From contig DIWP01000046.1 in the NCBI GenBank assembly GCA_002423545.1, forward strand, positions 97,807 through 110,993: a DNA stretch of 13,187 nt, given 5' to 3'. Position numbers and translations under genes: made by a program. Shown piece after piece: positions 5,823 to 12,374 of this stretch. The first letter of the stretch is position 1. Every line of letters begins with the position of its first letter. A model generated the notes under the pieces. That model was not told where the DNA came from. It ran no database searches and saw only the letters and a program-made list of their open reading frames with translations. Source of the stretch: Thermoleophilia bacterium UBA6103. Its GTDB lineage: Bacteria > Actinomycetota > Thermoleophilia > UBA2241.

Positions 5823-6632
5823 TCAGCTGGCTGGCCCGCGTTCGGAAGGCCGGCGGGCGCCCGCCACCAGCTTGTCCACCGCCTTCGCTGCGGCCGCCAT
5901 GCCGAAACTGGCGGTGACCATGGTCACCGCGCCGAAGCCGCCGGCGCAATCGAGCTTGACGCCCTCGCCGACGAAGCTCTTGCTCTGGCAGACGCCGCCG
6001 TCCGGCTTGGGGTAGCGCAACTGCTCGGTGGAGAACACGCAGGGCACGCTGTAGCTGCGCCCCGGCGTGCGGGAAAAGCCGTAGTCGCGGCGCAGCGTCG
6101 AGCGCACCTTGGCCGCCAGCGGGTCGTTGTAGGTCTTGTTGAGATCAGCGACCTGGATCTGCGTCGGGTCGATCTGCCCGCCGGCACCGCCGGTGGCGAC
6201 GATCTGGATCTTGCGACGCTTGCACCAGGCGATCAGCGCAGCCTTGGCCAGCACGCTGTCGATGCAATCGATGACGCAATCCATGTCCTGGGTGATGTAG
6301 TCGGCCATGGTGTCGCGGGTGACGAAATCGGGTACCGCATGAACCCGGCAGGCCGGGTTGATGGTGCGGATGCGCGCGGCCATCTCGTCCACCTTGGGCT
6401 TGCCCACCGCGCCCTCCAGCGCATGGATCTGCCGGTTGGTGTTGGTGATGCAGACATCGTCCAGGTCGAACAGGCTGATCTCGCCGACCCCGCTGCGCGC
6501 CAGGGCCTCGGCCGCCCACGAGCCCACCCCACCGATACCGACCACCGCCACGTGGGCCGCCATGAGCCGCTCGAGGCCGAGCCGGCCATACAGGCGGGCT
6601 ATGCCGCCGAAACGCTGATCATCGATAGACAT
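5823..6632 (-). CDS. tcdA: tRNA threonylcarbamoyladenosine dehydratase
   Basis: E1-like enzyme (ThiF/MoeB/HesA fold; also CsdL or YgdL) that uses ATP to cyclise t6A37 of ANN-decoding tRNAs to ct6A in the cytoplasm. The 269 residues show the ATP-binding loop VVGIGGVGSWAAEALARSG (30-48), the acidic strand FDLDDV with TNTNRQ (64-69), VIDCIDS (120-126), ATGGAGGQIDP (147-157), and the family-specific segments SYSVPCVFS and GVCQSKSFVG. A Gly/Ala-rich C-terminal helix (GFGAVTMVTASFGMAAA, 232-248) is typical for TcdA. Start: ATG 6632, with GGGGAG 5 nt upstream; an 18-codon extension to 6686 would contain the promoter. Just upstream is a perfect TATAAT. The gene is divergent from dapE and no terminator is evident after its stop. 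Confidence 0.94.
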   Translation of the reverse strand: MSIDDQRFGGIARLYGRLGLERLMAAHVAVVGIGGVGSWAAEALARSGVGEISLFDLDDVCITNTNRQIHALEGAVGKPKVDEMAARIRTINPACRVHAVPDFVTRDTMADYITQDMDCVIDCIDSVLAKAALIAWCKRRKIQIVATGGAGGQIDPTQIQVADLNKTYNDPLAAKVRSTLRRDYGFSRTPGRSYSVPCVFSTEQLRYPKPDGGVCQSKSFVGEGVKLDCAGGFGAVTMVTASFGMAAAAKAVDKLVAGARRPSERGPAS

Positions 6633-6657
6633 GCCTGCTCCCCGAAAAAACCTGGCG

Positions 6658-6686
6658 ATTATAGGACCTCGGCGCCTGTCGAGCAC
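6658..6686 (-). promoter_or_regulatory. Sigma-70-type promoter of tcdA
   Basis: Minus-strand TATAAT (6663-6658) is a perfect -10. The hexamer 17 bp upstream, GTGCTC (6686-6681), is a poor -35. Transcription would start near 6650, leaving a leader of about 20 nt that includes the GGGGAG ribosome binding site. Confidence 0.5.
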
Positions 6687-6697
6687 TGCAACCGGCC

Positions 6698-6726
6698 GTC
6701 ACCGCAGCCATGCGCTTTGCTTTAAT
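6698..6726 (+). promoter_or_regulatory. Candidate promoter of the dapE-rlmA run
   Basis: TTTAAT (6721-6726) matches 5 of 6 of the -10 consensus; 17 bp upstream GTCACC (6698-6703) is a weak -35. Its -35 end lies back-to-back with the tcdA promoter, so the two could compete for polymerase. Confidence 0.4.
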
Positions 6727-6758
6727 ATGGCGCCCTTTCCCGCTGCACCGGAGCCGTG

Positions 6759-7907
6759 ATGACCGCCCCCGCCCTTTCCCCGACGCTCGCACTCGCTTGC
6801 GAGCTGATCAATCGCCCATCGGTCACACCGCTGGATGAAGGCTGCCAGCAGCTCATGGGCCAGCGCCTCGCCGCCTGCGGTTTCACCGTCGAGCCGATGC
6901 ATATCGAGGAAGTGGAAAACTTCTGGGCCATCCGCGGCAGCGAAGGCCCGGTGCTGTGCTTCGCCGGGCATACCGACGTGGTGCCGACCGGTCCGCTGCA
7001 GGCCTGGCGGAACCCGCCGTTCGCCGCCCGCATCGACGAGCAGGGCATGCTCCACGGGCGTGGCGCGGCGGACATGAAGGGCAGCCTCGCGTCCATGATT
7101 ATCGCGGTGGAACGCTTCACCGCCGACTACCCCGACCACAAGGGCCAGATCGCCTTTCTCATCACCAGCGACGAGGAAGGCCCGGCGCAGCATGGCACCA
7201 AGGCGGTGGTCGAGCGCCTGCGCGAACGCGGCCAGCGCCTGGACTGGTGCATCGTCGGCGAGCCGTCGAGCACCACCCTGGTCGGCGACGTGGTGAAGAA
7301 CGGCCGTCGTGGCTCGCTCGGCGGCACCCTCAGCGTGCGCGGCCAGCAGGGCCATGTGGCCTACCCGCACCTGGCGAGGAACCCGATCCACCTCGCCGCG
7401 CCGGCACTGGCCGAACTCGCCGCCGAGCACTGGGACGACGGCAACGCCTTCTTCCCGCCGACCAGCTTCCAGATCTCCAACCTGAACGCCGGCACCGGCG
7501 CCACCAACGTGATTCCCGGCACGCTGGAGGCGGTGTTCAACTTCCGCTTCTCCACCGAATCCACCGTCGAGCAATTGCAGCAACGCACCGCCGCGATCCT
7601 CGACCGGCACGGCCTGGACTGGAGCATCGACTGGGCGCTGTCCGGCCTGCCCTTCCTCACCGAACCCGGCGACCTGCTCGACGGCGTGGCCAGGGCGATC
7701 CGCAGCGTCACCGGCCGCGAAACCACGCCGTCCACCAGCGGCGGCACCTCGGACGGACGCTTCATCGCCACCCTCGGTACCCAGGTGGTCGAACTCGGCC
7801 CGGTCAACGCCACCATCCACCAGGTCGACGAGCACATCCTCGCCAGCGACCTCGACCTGCTGACCGAGATCTACTACCAGACCCTGGTGAACCTGCTCGC
7901 ATGCTGA
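6759..7907 (+). CDS. dapE: Succinyl-diaminopimelate desuccinylase
   Basis: Cytoplasmic di-zinc amidohydrolase (M20 family) that hydrolyses N-succinyl-LL-diaminopimelate to LL-DAP and succinate, feeding lysine and peptidoglycan synthesis. It has 382 residues, the normal bacterial length. Metal and catalytic sites are visible: AGHTDVVPTG with His71 and Asp73; GRGAADMKGS with bridging Asp105; ITSDEEGPA with catalytic Glu139 and metal Glu140; CIVGEPS with Glu168; and near the C-terminus NATIHQVDE with His354. The dimerisation lid lies between, including RRGSLGGTLSVRGQQGHVAYP (written here as its core RGQQGHVAYP, 194-203) and GTGATNVIPG. STSGGTSDGRF marks the substrate pocket. Start: ATG 6759 with GGAG 5 nt before it; the GTG just ahead at 6756 is less likely. 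The stop overlaps the rlmA start by 7 nt, so the two are probably translated as a coupled pair. Confidence 0.97.
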   Translation: MTAPALSPTLALACELINRPSVTPLDEGCQQLMGQRLAACGFTVEPMHIEEVENFWAIRGSEGPVLCFAGHTDVVPTGPLQAWRNPPFAARIDEQGMLHGRGAADMKGSLASMIIAVERFTADYPDHKGQIAFLITSDEEGPAQHGTKAVVERLRERGQRLDWCIVGEPSSTTLVGDVVKNGRRGSLGGTLSVRGQQGHVAYPHLARNPIHLAAPALAELAAEHWDDGNAFFPPTSFQISNLNAGTGATNVIPGTLEAVFNFRFSTESTVEQLQQRTAAILDRHGLDWSIDWALSGLPFLTEPGDLLDGVARAIRSVTGRETTPSTSGGTSDGRFIATLGTQVVELGPVNATIHQVDEHILASDLDLLTEIYYQTLVNLLAC

Positions 7908-8707
7908 TCTGCCCGATCTGCCAGGCGCCGTTGAGCGCCGTCGACAACGGCGTCGCCTGCCCGGCCAATCACCGCTTCGACCGTGCACGCCAGGGCTACC
8001 TGAACCTGCTGCCGGTGCAGCACAAGAACAGCCGCGCCCCCGGCGACAACCAGGCCATGGTCGAGGCCCGCCGACGCTTTCTCGACTCTGGCCATTACGC
8101 GCCGCTGGCCAAGCGCCTGGCCGAACTGGCCGCCGAACGCACACCGCGGCGCTGGCTGGATATCGGCTGTGGCGAGGGCTACTACACCGCGCAGCTCGCC
8201 CAGGCGCTGCCGAATGCCGAGGGCTACGCGCTGGATATCTCCCGCGAGGCAATCAAGCGCGCCTGCAAACGCGCGCCGCAGCTCGAATGGCTGGTGGCGA
8301 GCATGGCCCGCGTGCCGCTGGCCGACGCCAGCGGCGACCTGCTGGCCAGCGTGTTCAGCCCATTGGACTGGCAGGAAGCCCGGCGCCTGCTTGCCCCCGG
8401 CGGCGGCCTGCTGCGCATGGGCCCGACCCGCGAGCACCTGTGGGAACTACGTGCCCGGCTCTACGACGAAGTGCGCGATTACGACGACCGGAAACACCTG
8501 TCGCTGATCCCGGACGGCATGCACCTGGCCCATAGCGAAACCCTCACCTACGAGCTACAGCTGAACGATGCCCAGGCCCGCGCCGACCTGCTGGCCATGA
8601 CCCCGCACGGCTGGCGCGCCAGCGCCGAACGCCGCGCGGCGGTAATCGATGCGCCCCTCAACGTGCGGGTTGCGATACGCTACGACTGGATTCAGCGCGA
8701 CGCCTGA
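7901..8707 (+). CDS. rlmA: 23S rRNA (guanine-N1)-methyltransferase RlmA
   Basis: SAM-dependent enzyme that methylates N1 of G745 (E. coli numbering) in helix 35 of 23S rRNA. It has 268 residues. The N-terminal zinc-binding site is intact: Cys4, Cys7, Cys20 and His24 (MLICPICQ ... CPANHRFD). The linking segment RARQGYLNLLPVQHKNSRAPGD (core GYLNLLPVQ, 32-40) and GDN are typical of RlmA. The Rossmann SAM motif is WLDIGCGEGYYT (85-96), with acidic LDIS (111-114). FSPLDWQEARRLLAPGG carries the later class I elements. The gene begins at ATG 7901 inside the dapE end. Its reading frame extends far upstream through dapE, but only the start at 7901 puts the zinc motif at the N-terminus. A small conserved protein follows 46 bp later. 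Confidence 0.95.
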   Translation: MLICPICQAPLSAVDNGVACPANHRFDRARQGYLNLLPVQHKNSRAPGDNQAMVEARRRFLDSGHYAPLAKRLAELAAERTPRRWLDIGCGEGYYTAQLAQALPNAEGYALDISREAIKRACKRAPQLEWLVASMARVPLADASGDLLASVFSPLDWQEARRLLAPGGGLLRMGPTREHLWELRARLYDEVRDYDDRKHLSLIPDGMHLAHSETLTYELQLNDAQARADLLAMTPHGWRASAERRAAVIDAPLNVRVAIRYDWIQRDA

Positions 8708-8753
8708 TCGCCACATGACAGCTCCAGACTCATCACCAGAAGGCAGCCGCCCC

Positions 8754-9125
8754 ATGCGTCAACCGGACATCGAGATATACCTCAGGGACGCCAGCCAGCA
8801 GGCCGTCGGCGAATGGCTGGCACAGGCCATCGGCCCCTGCTCTCCCTGGCAGCAGAAAGGCCAGACCTTCAAGTGCAGCGCCGCCGGGATACCGGTGACC
8901 TGGCTGCCGAAGGCGGTGGGCAAATGGCATTGTCTGCTGCTGGAAAGCGATGCCACGCCCTGGGAAGACGACCTCGCCTGCGCCCGCGCCGCCCACCAGG
9001 CGCTGGGCGTGGAAATCCGCTGCGCGCCGGGCGGTTGGCAGGAAGAAGAGGCCGAGGAAGAAGCCGACCGCTGGATGCGTGTCAGTGAAGATGGCGAGCA
9101 GGAGATCGTCTGGCGGACGGGCTAA
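8754..9125 (+). CDS. Conserved small acidic protein, function unknown
   Basis: A 123-residue soluble protein without signal peptide or membrane segment. I recognise it only as a conserved Pseudomonas hypothetical. It has five cysteines (29, 41, 60, 76, 90), a WQQKGQTFKC and VTWLPKAVGKWH region (32-59), a DDLACARAA helix and an acidic run WQEEEAEEEADRWMR (95-109), and ends in EEIVWRTG-like EIVWRTG. Start: ATG 8754 is preceded by GAAGG at 10 nt. An in-frame ATG at 8715 would add 13 residues that look unlike the rest and has no ribosome binding site. It follows rlmA by 46 bp on the same strand, so it likely belongs to the dapE-rlmA transcript. That neighbourhood does not tell what it does. Confidence 0.85.
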   Translation: MRQPDIEIYLRDASQQAVGEWLAQAIGPCSPWQQKGQTFKCSAAGIPVTWLPKAVGKWHCLLLESDATPWEDDLACARAAHQALGVEIRCAPGGWQEEEAEEEADRWMRVSEDGEQEIVWRTG

Positions 9126-9139
9126 AAACTGCAAAAAAT

Positions 9140-9240
9140 TCGTGTGGGCGGCGATAGGCACCGCCTTGGTGTCCCCGCTGCGCCGGGATGCACAAGCCGC
9201 TTTTCGTGGGAGGCCCGCCCCGGGGCGATGCTTTTAGCGC
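9140..9240. repeat. REP-like palindromic intergenic sequence
   Basis: The 247-bp gap between the acidic-protein gene and the cold-shock gene holds no ORF I would support. It has two sequences starting TTCGTG: one at about 9139 followed by a GGCGG/CCGCC hairpin (9147-9165), and one at about 9203 followed by GGGAGG and a perfect 12-bp palindrome CGCCCCGGGGCG (9216-9227). The GTGGGAG...GCGATGCTTTT layout of the second resembles Pseudomonas REP elements. Copy number in the genome is not known from this window. Confidence 0.4.
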
Positions 9241-9338
9241 CGTCGGACCTCGCCTGACGCAGCCGCACGGGAACCGGCCACCCCCGCCAAAAGCCCACAA
9301 GAAACCGCGCCGGCGATCACCGAGCGGTGCGACACAAG

Positions 9339-9363
9339 AAAGCCCGTCTCGAGGACGGGCTTT
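9339..9363 (-). terminator. Intrinsic terminator of the cold-shock gene, possibly bidirectional
   Basis: AAAGCCCGTC (9339-9348) and GACGGGCTTT (9354-9363) form a perfect 10-bp stem with a 5-nt loop, 9 bp after the cold-shock stop. The A/T ends of the stem give a short T stretch on both strands, so it may also end transcripts arriving from dapE-rlmA. Confidence 0.85.
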
Positions 9364-9372
9364 GTCGTCTCG

Positions 9373-9582
9373 TCAGAGCCCCGCGACGTCTTCGGCCTGC
9401 AGGCCCTTCTGGCCCTGGATCACCGAAAACTCCACCTGCTGGCCCTCGGCCAGGGAGCGGTGCCCTTCGCCGCGAATCGCGCGGTAGTGCACGAAGACGT
9501 CCGCGCCGTTACCCCGCTGAATGAATCCATAGCCTTTAGCATCGTTGAACCACTTGACGGTTCCGGTCTCGCGTTCAGCCAT
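9373..9582 (-). CDS. Cold-shock protein, CspA family
   Basis: Small single-stranded nucleic-acid-binding protein of 69 residues that acts as an RNA chaperone in the cytoplasm. The one cold-shock domain has GTVKWFNDAKGYGFIQ (7-22) with RNP1 KGYGFI (16-21), and RNP2 VFVHY (29-33). The usual Phe of RNP1 is Tyr (GYGF) and the loop is RGNGAD, as in other Pseudomonas paralogues; HRSLAEGQQVEF and GLQAEDV complete the barrel. Start: ATG 9582 with GGAG 8 nt upstream; the open frame further up belongs to the leader. It has a good sigma-70 promoter about 120 bp upstream, a leader of about 110 nt and its own terminator, so it is a single-gene unit. Whether it is cold-induced, constitutive or growth-phase-linked cannot be told from sequence. 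Confidence 0.96.
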   Translation of the reverse strand: MAERETGTVKWFNDAKGYGFIQRGNGADVFVHYRAIRGEGHRSLAEGQQVEFSVIQGQKGLQAEDVAGL

Positions 9583-9604
9583 TACCACTTCTCCAACTCG
9601 CTTT

Positions 9605-9612
9605 TTGTTATT
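9605..9612 (-). promoter_or_regulatory. AAYAAYAA (CA) motif in the cold-shock leader
   Basis: Minus-strand AATAACAA matches AAYAAYAA exactly, the sequence that Hfq with Crc binds in Pseudomonas carbon catabolite repression. It lies 10 nt upstream of the GGAG ribosome binding site, where binding could affect translation. An 8-base match can occur by chance. Confidence 0.4.
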
Positions 9613-9652
9613 CCTCGGAAAGAGGAGCTCGACGGCTAGGCCCTCACGCCAT

Positions 9653-9669
9653 CCGCTGCCTGGCAGCGG
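9653..9669 (-). promoter_or_regulatory. Stable hairpin in the cold-shock 5' leader
   Basis: CCGCTGCC and GGCAGCGG, separated by one base, give a stem of 6 bp once a 5-nt loop is allowed. It lies about 24-40 nt from the predicted 5' end of the mRNA. Such structures are common in csp leaders, where they change with temperature. Confidence 0.45.
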
Positions 9670-9699
9670 GACGTTGCGCTTGGAACCGACCGTCGCCGG

Positions 9700-9727
9700 A
9701 GTATAAAACAACGAAAATCGCTGTCAG
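9700..9727 (-). promoter_or_regulatory. Sigma-70 promoter of the cold-shock gene
   Basis: Minus-strand CTGACA (9727-9722, 5 of 6) is followed by a 16-bp AT-rich spacer and TATACT (9705-9700, 5 of 6). Predicted start is near 9693, giving a leader of about 110 nt before ATG 9582. Confidence 0.7.
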
Positions 9728-9761
9728 CCCCTTTTTCGTTACCGCTTTGCCAACGGGTTCG

Positions 9762-9787
9762 CCCGTGCCGAACGCCGTCGGCACGGG
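9762..9787 (-). terminator. Inverted repeat after the ABC operon
   Basis: CCCGTGCCGA (9762-9771) and TCGGCACGGG (9778-9787) form a perfect 10-bp stem with a 6-nt loop, 9 bp after the GldG-like stop. No T run follows on the minus strand, so it is a hairpin end or Rho-dependent end rather than a textbook intrinsic terminator. Confidence 0.5.
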
Positions 9788-9796
9788 GCTCGCTCA

Positions 9797-11632
9797 TCAG
9801 GCAGACTTGCGCCGCCGCCACAGCCACAACACCAGCACCACAATGGTCAGCAGCGACGGCACCAGGGCGATATTGGCGAACTTCAGCGTCCGCCCCAGCG
9901 CCTCGATATCGGCATTGAGCTGGTAGCGCACCTCGCGCAGCTCCTTGCGGATGCGCACCTTCTCCTGCAGGAACTGCTGCAGCGTCCGCTCCTGCTCGGC
10001 AGTCAGTTCCAGCGATCGCTCGGGATCGGGACTCTGCAGCTCGGCCAACTGTTGCTCGGTATCGGCCAGGCGCTGCTGCAGCACCTCCTCCTTCTCGCGG
10101 AAGCGGTTCTCGGCCTGGCGCTGCAGCGCCTCGACCACCACGAACGGGCGGGTGAAACGGCCACGGGAGCGCACGCTGATCAGCGCATCGGTGCCCGAGA
10201 GGTTGTCCAGCGCGTTGATCACGAAAGCGCCATTGTCCGCCCACGGCTGTGGAACGCGCTGGCCGAAGAAGTCCTGCACCTGCACCCACATGCGGTCGCT
10301 GAGCAGGTCGCTATCGGCCACGGCGATCACATTGATGTGCTCGCTTTCCTTGATGCCCTCCTCGCGGCCTTCGATGCCGTCCGGGAAGGCCGTCTGCGCC
10401 GGCCCCTGGATGCGCGCCGCCAGCACGTAGCGCTCGCCGGTGGGCTCCAGGCCACGCAGCAGCGCCTGCGGATCGTCCAATGTGGCGAAGCGCTGGGCGT
10501 CGACCGGCATTGCGTAGGCGGAGCTGCGCAGCAGCGGCGTGAAGCGCGTCGTGGCGTTCTCCAGCGGTTCGAGGATGCCGCCGCTGGCGATGGTGAGATT
10601 CTCCAGCGCCGCGGTGGTGACGTCGTCCCGGTCCATGGCCGCCTGCGGCAGGCTCAGCCAGCCGGCATGCCGCACCGGGCGGCGCTCGGCGCCCATGCCC
10701 ACGGACATCGCGTAGGACGCATCGGCGATCACCTTCTCGGGCACCATGCGCACGCCCCAGGCCTTGAACAGCGGTTCGAGATCCGACGCGCGCTGCTCAT
10801 CGAACTCGCCCGGGCCGAAGCCCATGCCCGGATCGGCTTCGCTGAACGGATCGAGGAACACCAGCAGCTTGCCGCCGCGCAGGACGAACTGGTCGATGGC
10901 GTACAGCGTCTGCTCGGGCAGCTCCTTGGGATGGATCAGCAGCAGCACCGAGATGTTGGTCGGGATCATGTCGACGTCGCGCTTGAGGCTCTCGATGTGG
11001 AACAGCTGGCGGACCTCCTCCAGCACCATCCACGGTGGCGTCGCCTGCTGCGTGCGCATGTCGAAGCCGCCCGTCAGCTGCAGCCCGGAGAGCACGCCGA
11101 CCACCGGCAGCTCGGCCGTCGCCAGGCTCTGCACCAGGCGGCTGATCTCGTATTCGAGGAATTCCTCCTGATCCAGCGGGAAGAACGGGATGATCTGCGT
11201 CGCGCCCTCGGCATTGGTGCCGGCCAGGCCGAAGTAGACCTTGTCGCCGCTCTGGTTCAACGGCACCGCCTGCAGGCCGAACTCGGCGGCGCGATCCTCC
11301 TCCTCGGAGAACGGCTGCGGGTCGATGATGTGCAGTTTGAGCTTGCCGCCGGAGGCGCGCTGGTAGGCCTTGAGCATCTCCTCGACGCGGCGCGCATAGT
11401 TGCGCAGCGCGACCAGCTCCCTGGCCGCCCCGTCGGAATAGAAGAAATGCAGCTCCAGCGGCTCCTGCAGGCCGGCGAGGATGCGCTCGGTGCCTGCCGA
11501 AACCGTATAGAGCTTCTGCTCGGTGAGGTCCAGCCGGGCATTGGTGAACAGCAGGCTGGAGACCATGTTGAAGGCCAGGAACCCCAGCGCGATCAGCAGC
11601 AGCCCGGCCCCGGAATAGATGACTCGTTTCAT
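9797..11632 (-). CDS. GldG-like ABC transporter auxiliary subunit
   Basis: Large inner-membrane protein of 611 residues from the Gldg / ABC_transp_aux family, which accompanies ABC-2 exporters; its biochemical role is unknown. An N-terminal membrane helix (about 6-29) is followed by the family signature ARLDLTEQKLYTVSAGTERIL (core RLDLTEQKLYTVS, 33-45). A large periplasmic region follows, with LHFFYSD, EYEISRLVQSL, GVLSGLQLTGG, LLLIHPKELPEQTLYAIDQF, GGKLLVFLDPFSEA and VIAVADSDLLSD. Residues about 500-580 are a charged, Gln-rich helical stretch likely to form a coiled coil, then a second membrane helix (about 587-605) and RRRKSA in the cytoplasm. Start ATG 11632 has GAGGGA that overlaps the permease stop, 10 nt upstream, so translation is coupled. 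It is last in the operon; I recall a DUF4340 gene often following in related bacteria, and none is here. Confidence 0.9.
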   Translation of the reverse strand: MKRVIYSGAGLLLIALGFLAFNMVSSLLFTNARLDLTEQKLYTVSAGTERILAGLQEPLELHFFYSDGAARELVALRNYARRVEEMLKAYQRASGGKLKLHIIDPQPFSEEEDRAAEFGLQAVPLNQSGDKVYFGLAGTNAEGATQIIPFFPLDQEEFLEYEISRLVQSLATAELPVVGVLSGLQLTGGFDMRTQQATPPWMVLEEVRQLFHIESLKRDVDMIPTNISVLLLIHPKELPEQTLYAIDQFVLRGGKLLVFLDPFSEADPGMGFGPGEFDEQRASDLEPLFKAWGVRMVPEKVIADASYAMSVGMGAERRPVRHAGWLSLPQAAMDRDDVTTAALENLTIASGGILEPLENATTRFTPLLRSSAYAMPVDAQRFATLDDPQALLRGLEPTGERYVLAARIQGPAQTAFPDGIEGREEGIKESEHINVIAVADSDLLSDRMWVQVQDFFGQRVPQPWADNGAFVINALDNLSGTDALISVRSRGRFTRPFVVVEALQRQAENRFREKEEVLQQRLADTEQQLAELQSPDPERSLELTAEQERTLQQFLQEKVRIRKELREVRYQLNADIEALGRTLKFANIALVPSLLTIVVLVLWLWRRRKSA

Positions 11633-11642
11633 GTCCGTTCCC

Positions 11643-12374
11643 TCAGGCGGCTTTCTTCAGGTCGACGACCACGGCGGTGGCCGCCAGCCAGGCGACGATC
11701 AGCGTGACGAAATACAGCAGGTCACGCAGGTCGATCACGCCCTTGCTGATGGAATCGAAACGGATCAGGAAGCTCAGCGAAGCCACCGCATCGATCAGCC
11801 ACTGCGGTGCCCAGGCGAAGGCGTCCAGCACCATCGGCAGGCCGCTGACGATGAACAGGAAGCACACCGCGACCGAGAGGATGAAGGCGATCACCTGGTT
11901 CTTCGCCAGCGCCGACATGCACGAGCCGATCGCCAGGAAGGCGCCGGCCAGCAGCCAGCTGCCCAGGTAGGCCGCGGCGATCACGCCGTTGTCCGGCTCG
12001 CCCAGGTAGTTGACGGTGACGACCATCGGGAAAGTCAGCAGCAGCGCGATACCGGCGAACACCCAGGCGGCGAGGAACTTGCCGGTGACCGCCTCGAAGC
12101 GGGTGATCGGCAGCGTCATCAGCAGCTCGATGGAACCGGACTTGCGCTCCTCGGCCCACAGGCGCATGGCGATCGCCGGCACCAGGAACAGGTAGAGCCA
12201 GGTGTGGAAGCTGAAGAACGGCGTCAGGTCGGCCTGGCCGCGCTCGTAGAAGCCCCCCAGGTAGAAGGTGAACACCCCGGACAGCACCAGGAAGATCACG
12301 ATGAAGACATAGGCGAGCGGCGTGGCGAAATAGCTGGCCAGTTCGCGCTTGAAGATCACCGGCAACTGGCTCAT
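11643..12374 (-). CDS. ABC-2 type permease, GldF-like
   Basis: Inner-membrane permease of 243 residues with about six hydrophobic segments: near 22-40, 58-72, 103-123, 133-157, 162-182 and 220-238. The start FKRELASYFATPLAYVFI and the cytoplasmic segment RLWAEERKSGSIELLMTLPI (70-89) are typical of ABC-2 permeases of the GldF/NosY type, where this region contacts the ATPase. Such small permeases dimerise. Its ATG overlaps the ATPase stop in an ATGA (12374-12371), and its stop is 10 nt from the GldG-like start, so the three genes are one operon. Substrate unknown. No sign of damage. Confidence 0.92.
   Translation of the reverse strand: MSQLPVIFKRELASYFATPLAYVFIVIFLVLSGVFTFYLGGFYERGQADLTPFFSFHTWLYLFLVPAIAMRLWAEERKSGSIELLMTLPITRFEAVTGKFLAAWVFAGIALLLTFPMVVTVNYLGEPDNGVIAAAYLGSWLLAGAFLAIGSCMSALAKNQVIAFILSVAVCFLFIVSGLPMVLDAFAWAPQWLIDAVASLSFLIRFDSISKGVIDLRDLLYFVTLIVAWLAATAVVVDLKKAA

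Noticed and set aside
5754..6725. Plus-strand ORF (323 codons) opposite tcdA
   Set aside because: Antisense shadow of a well-conserved enzyme gene; no start signal.
6699..8252. Long minus-strand ORF (517 codons) opposite dapE and rlmA
   Set aside because: It covers two certain genes on the other strand, has low-complexity composition and no motif or ribosome binding site.
10052..11707. Long plus-strand ORF (551 codons) opposite the GldG-like gene
   Set aside because: It is antisense to a clear family member. Its product is rich in Arg, His, Gln and Ala with no domain, which is the usual by-product of GC-rich codon bias.
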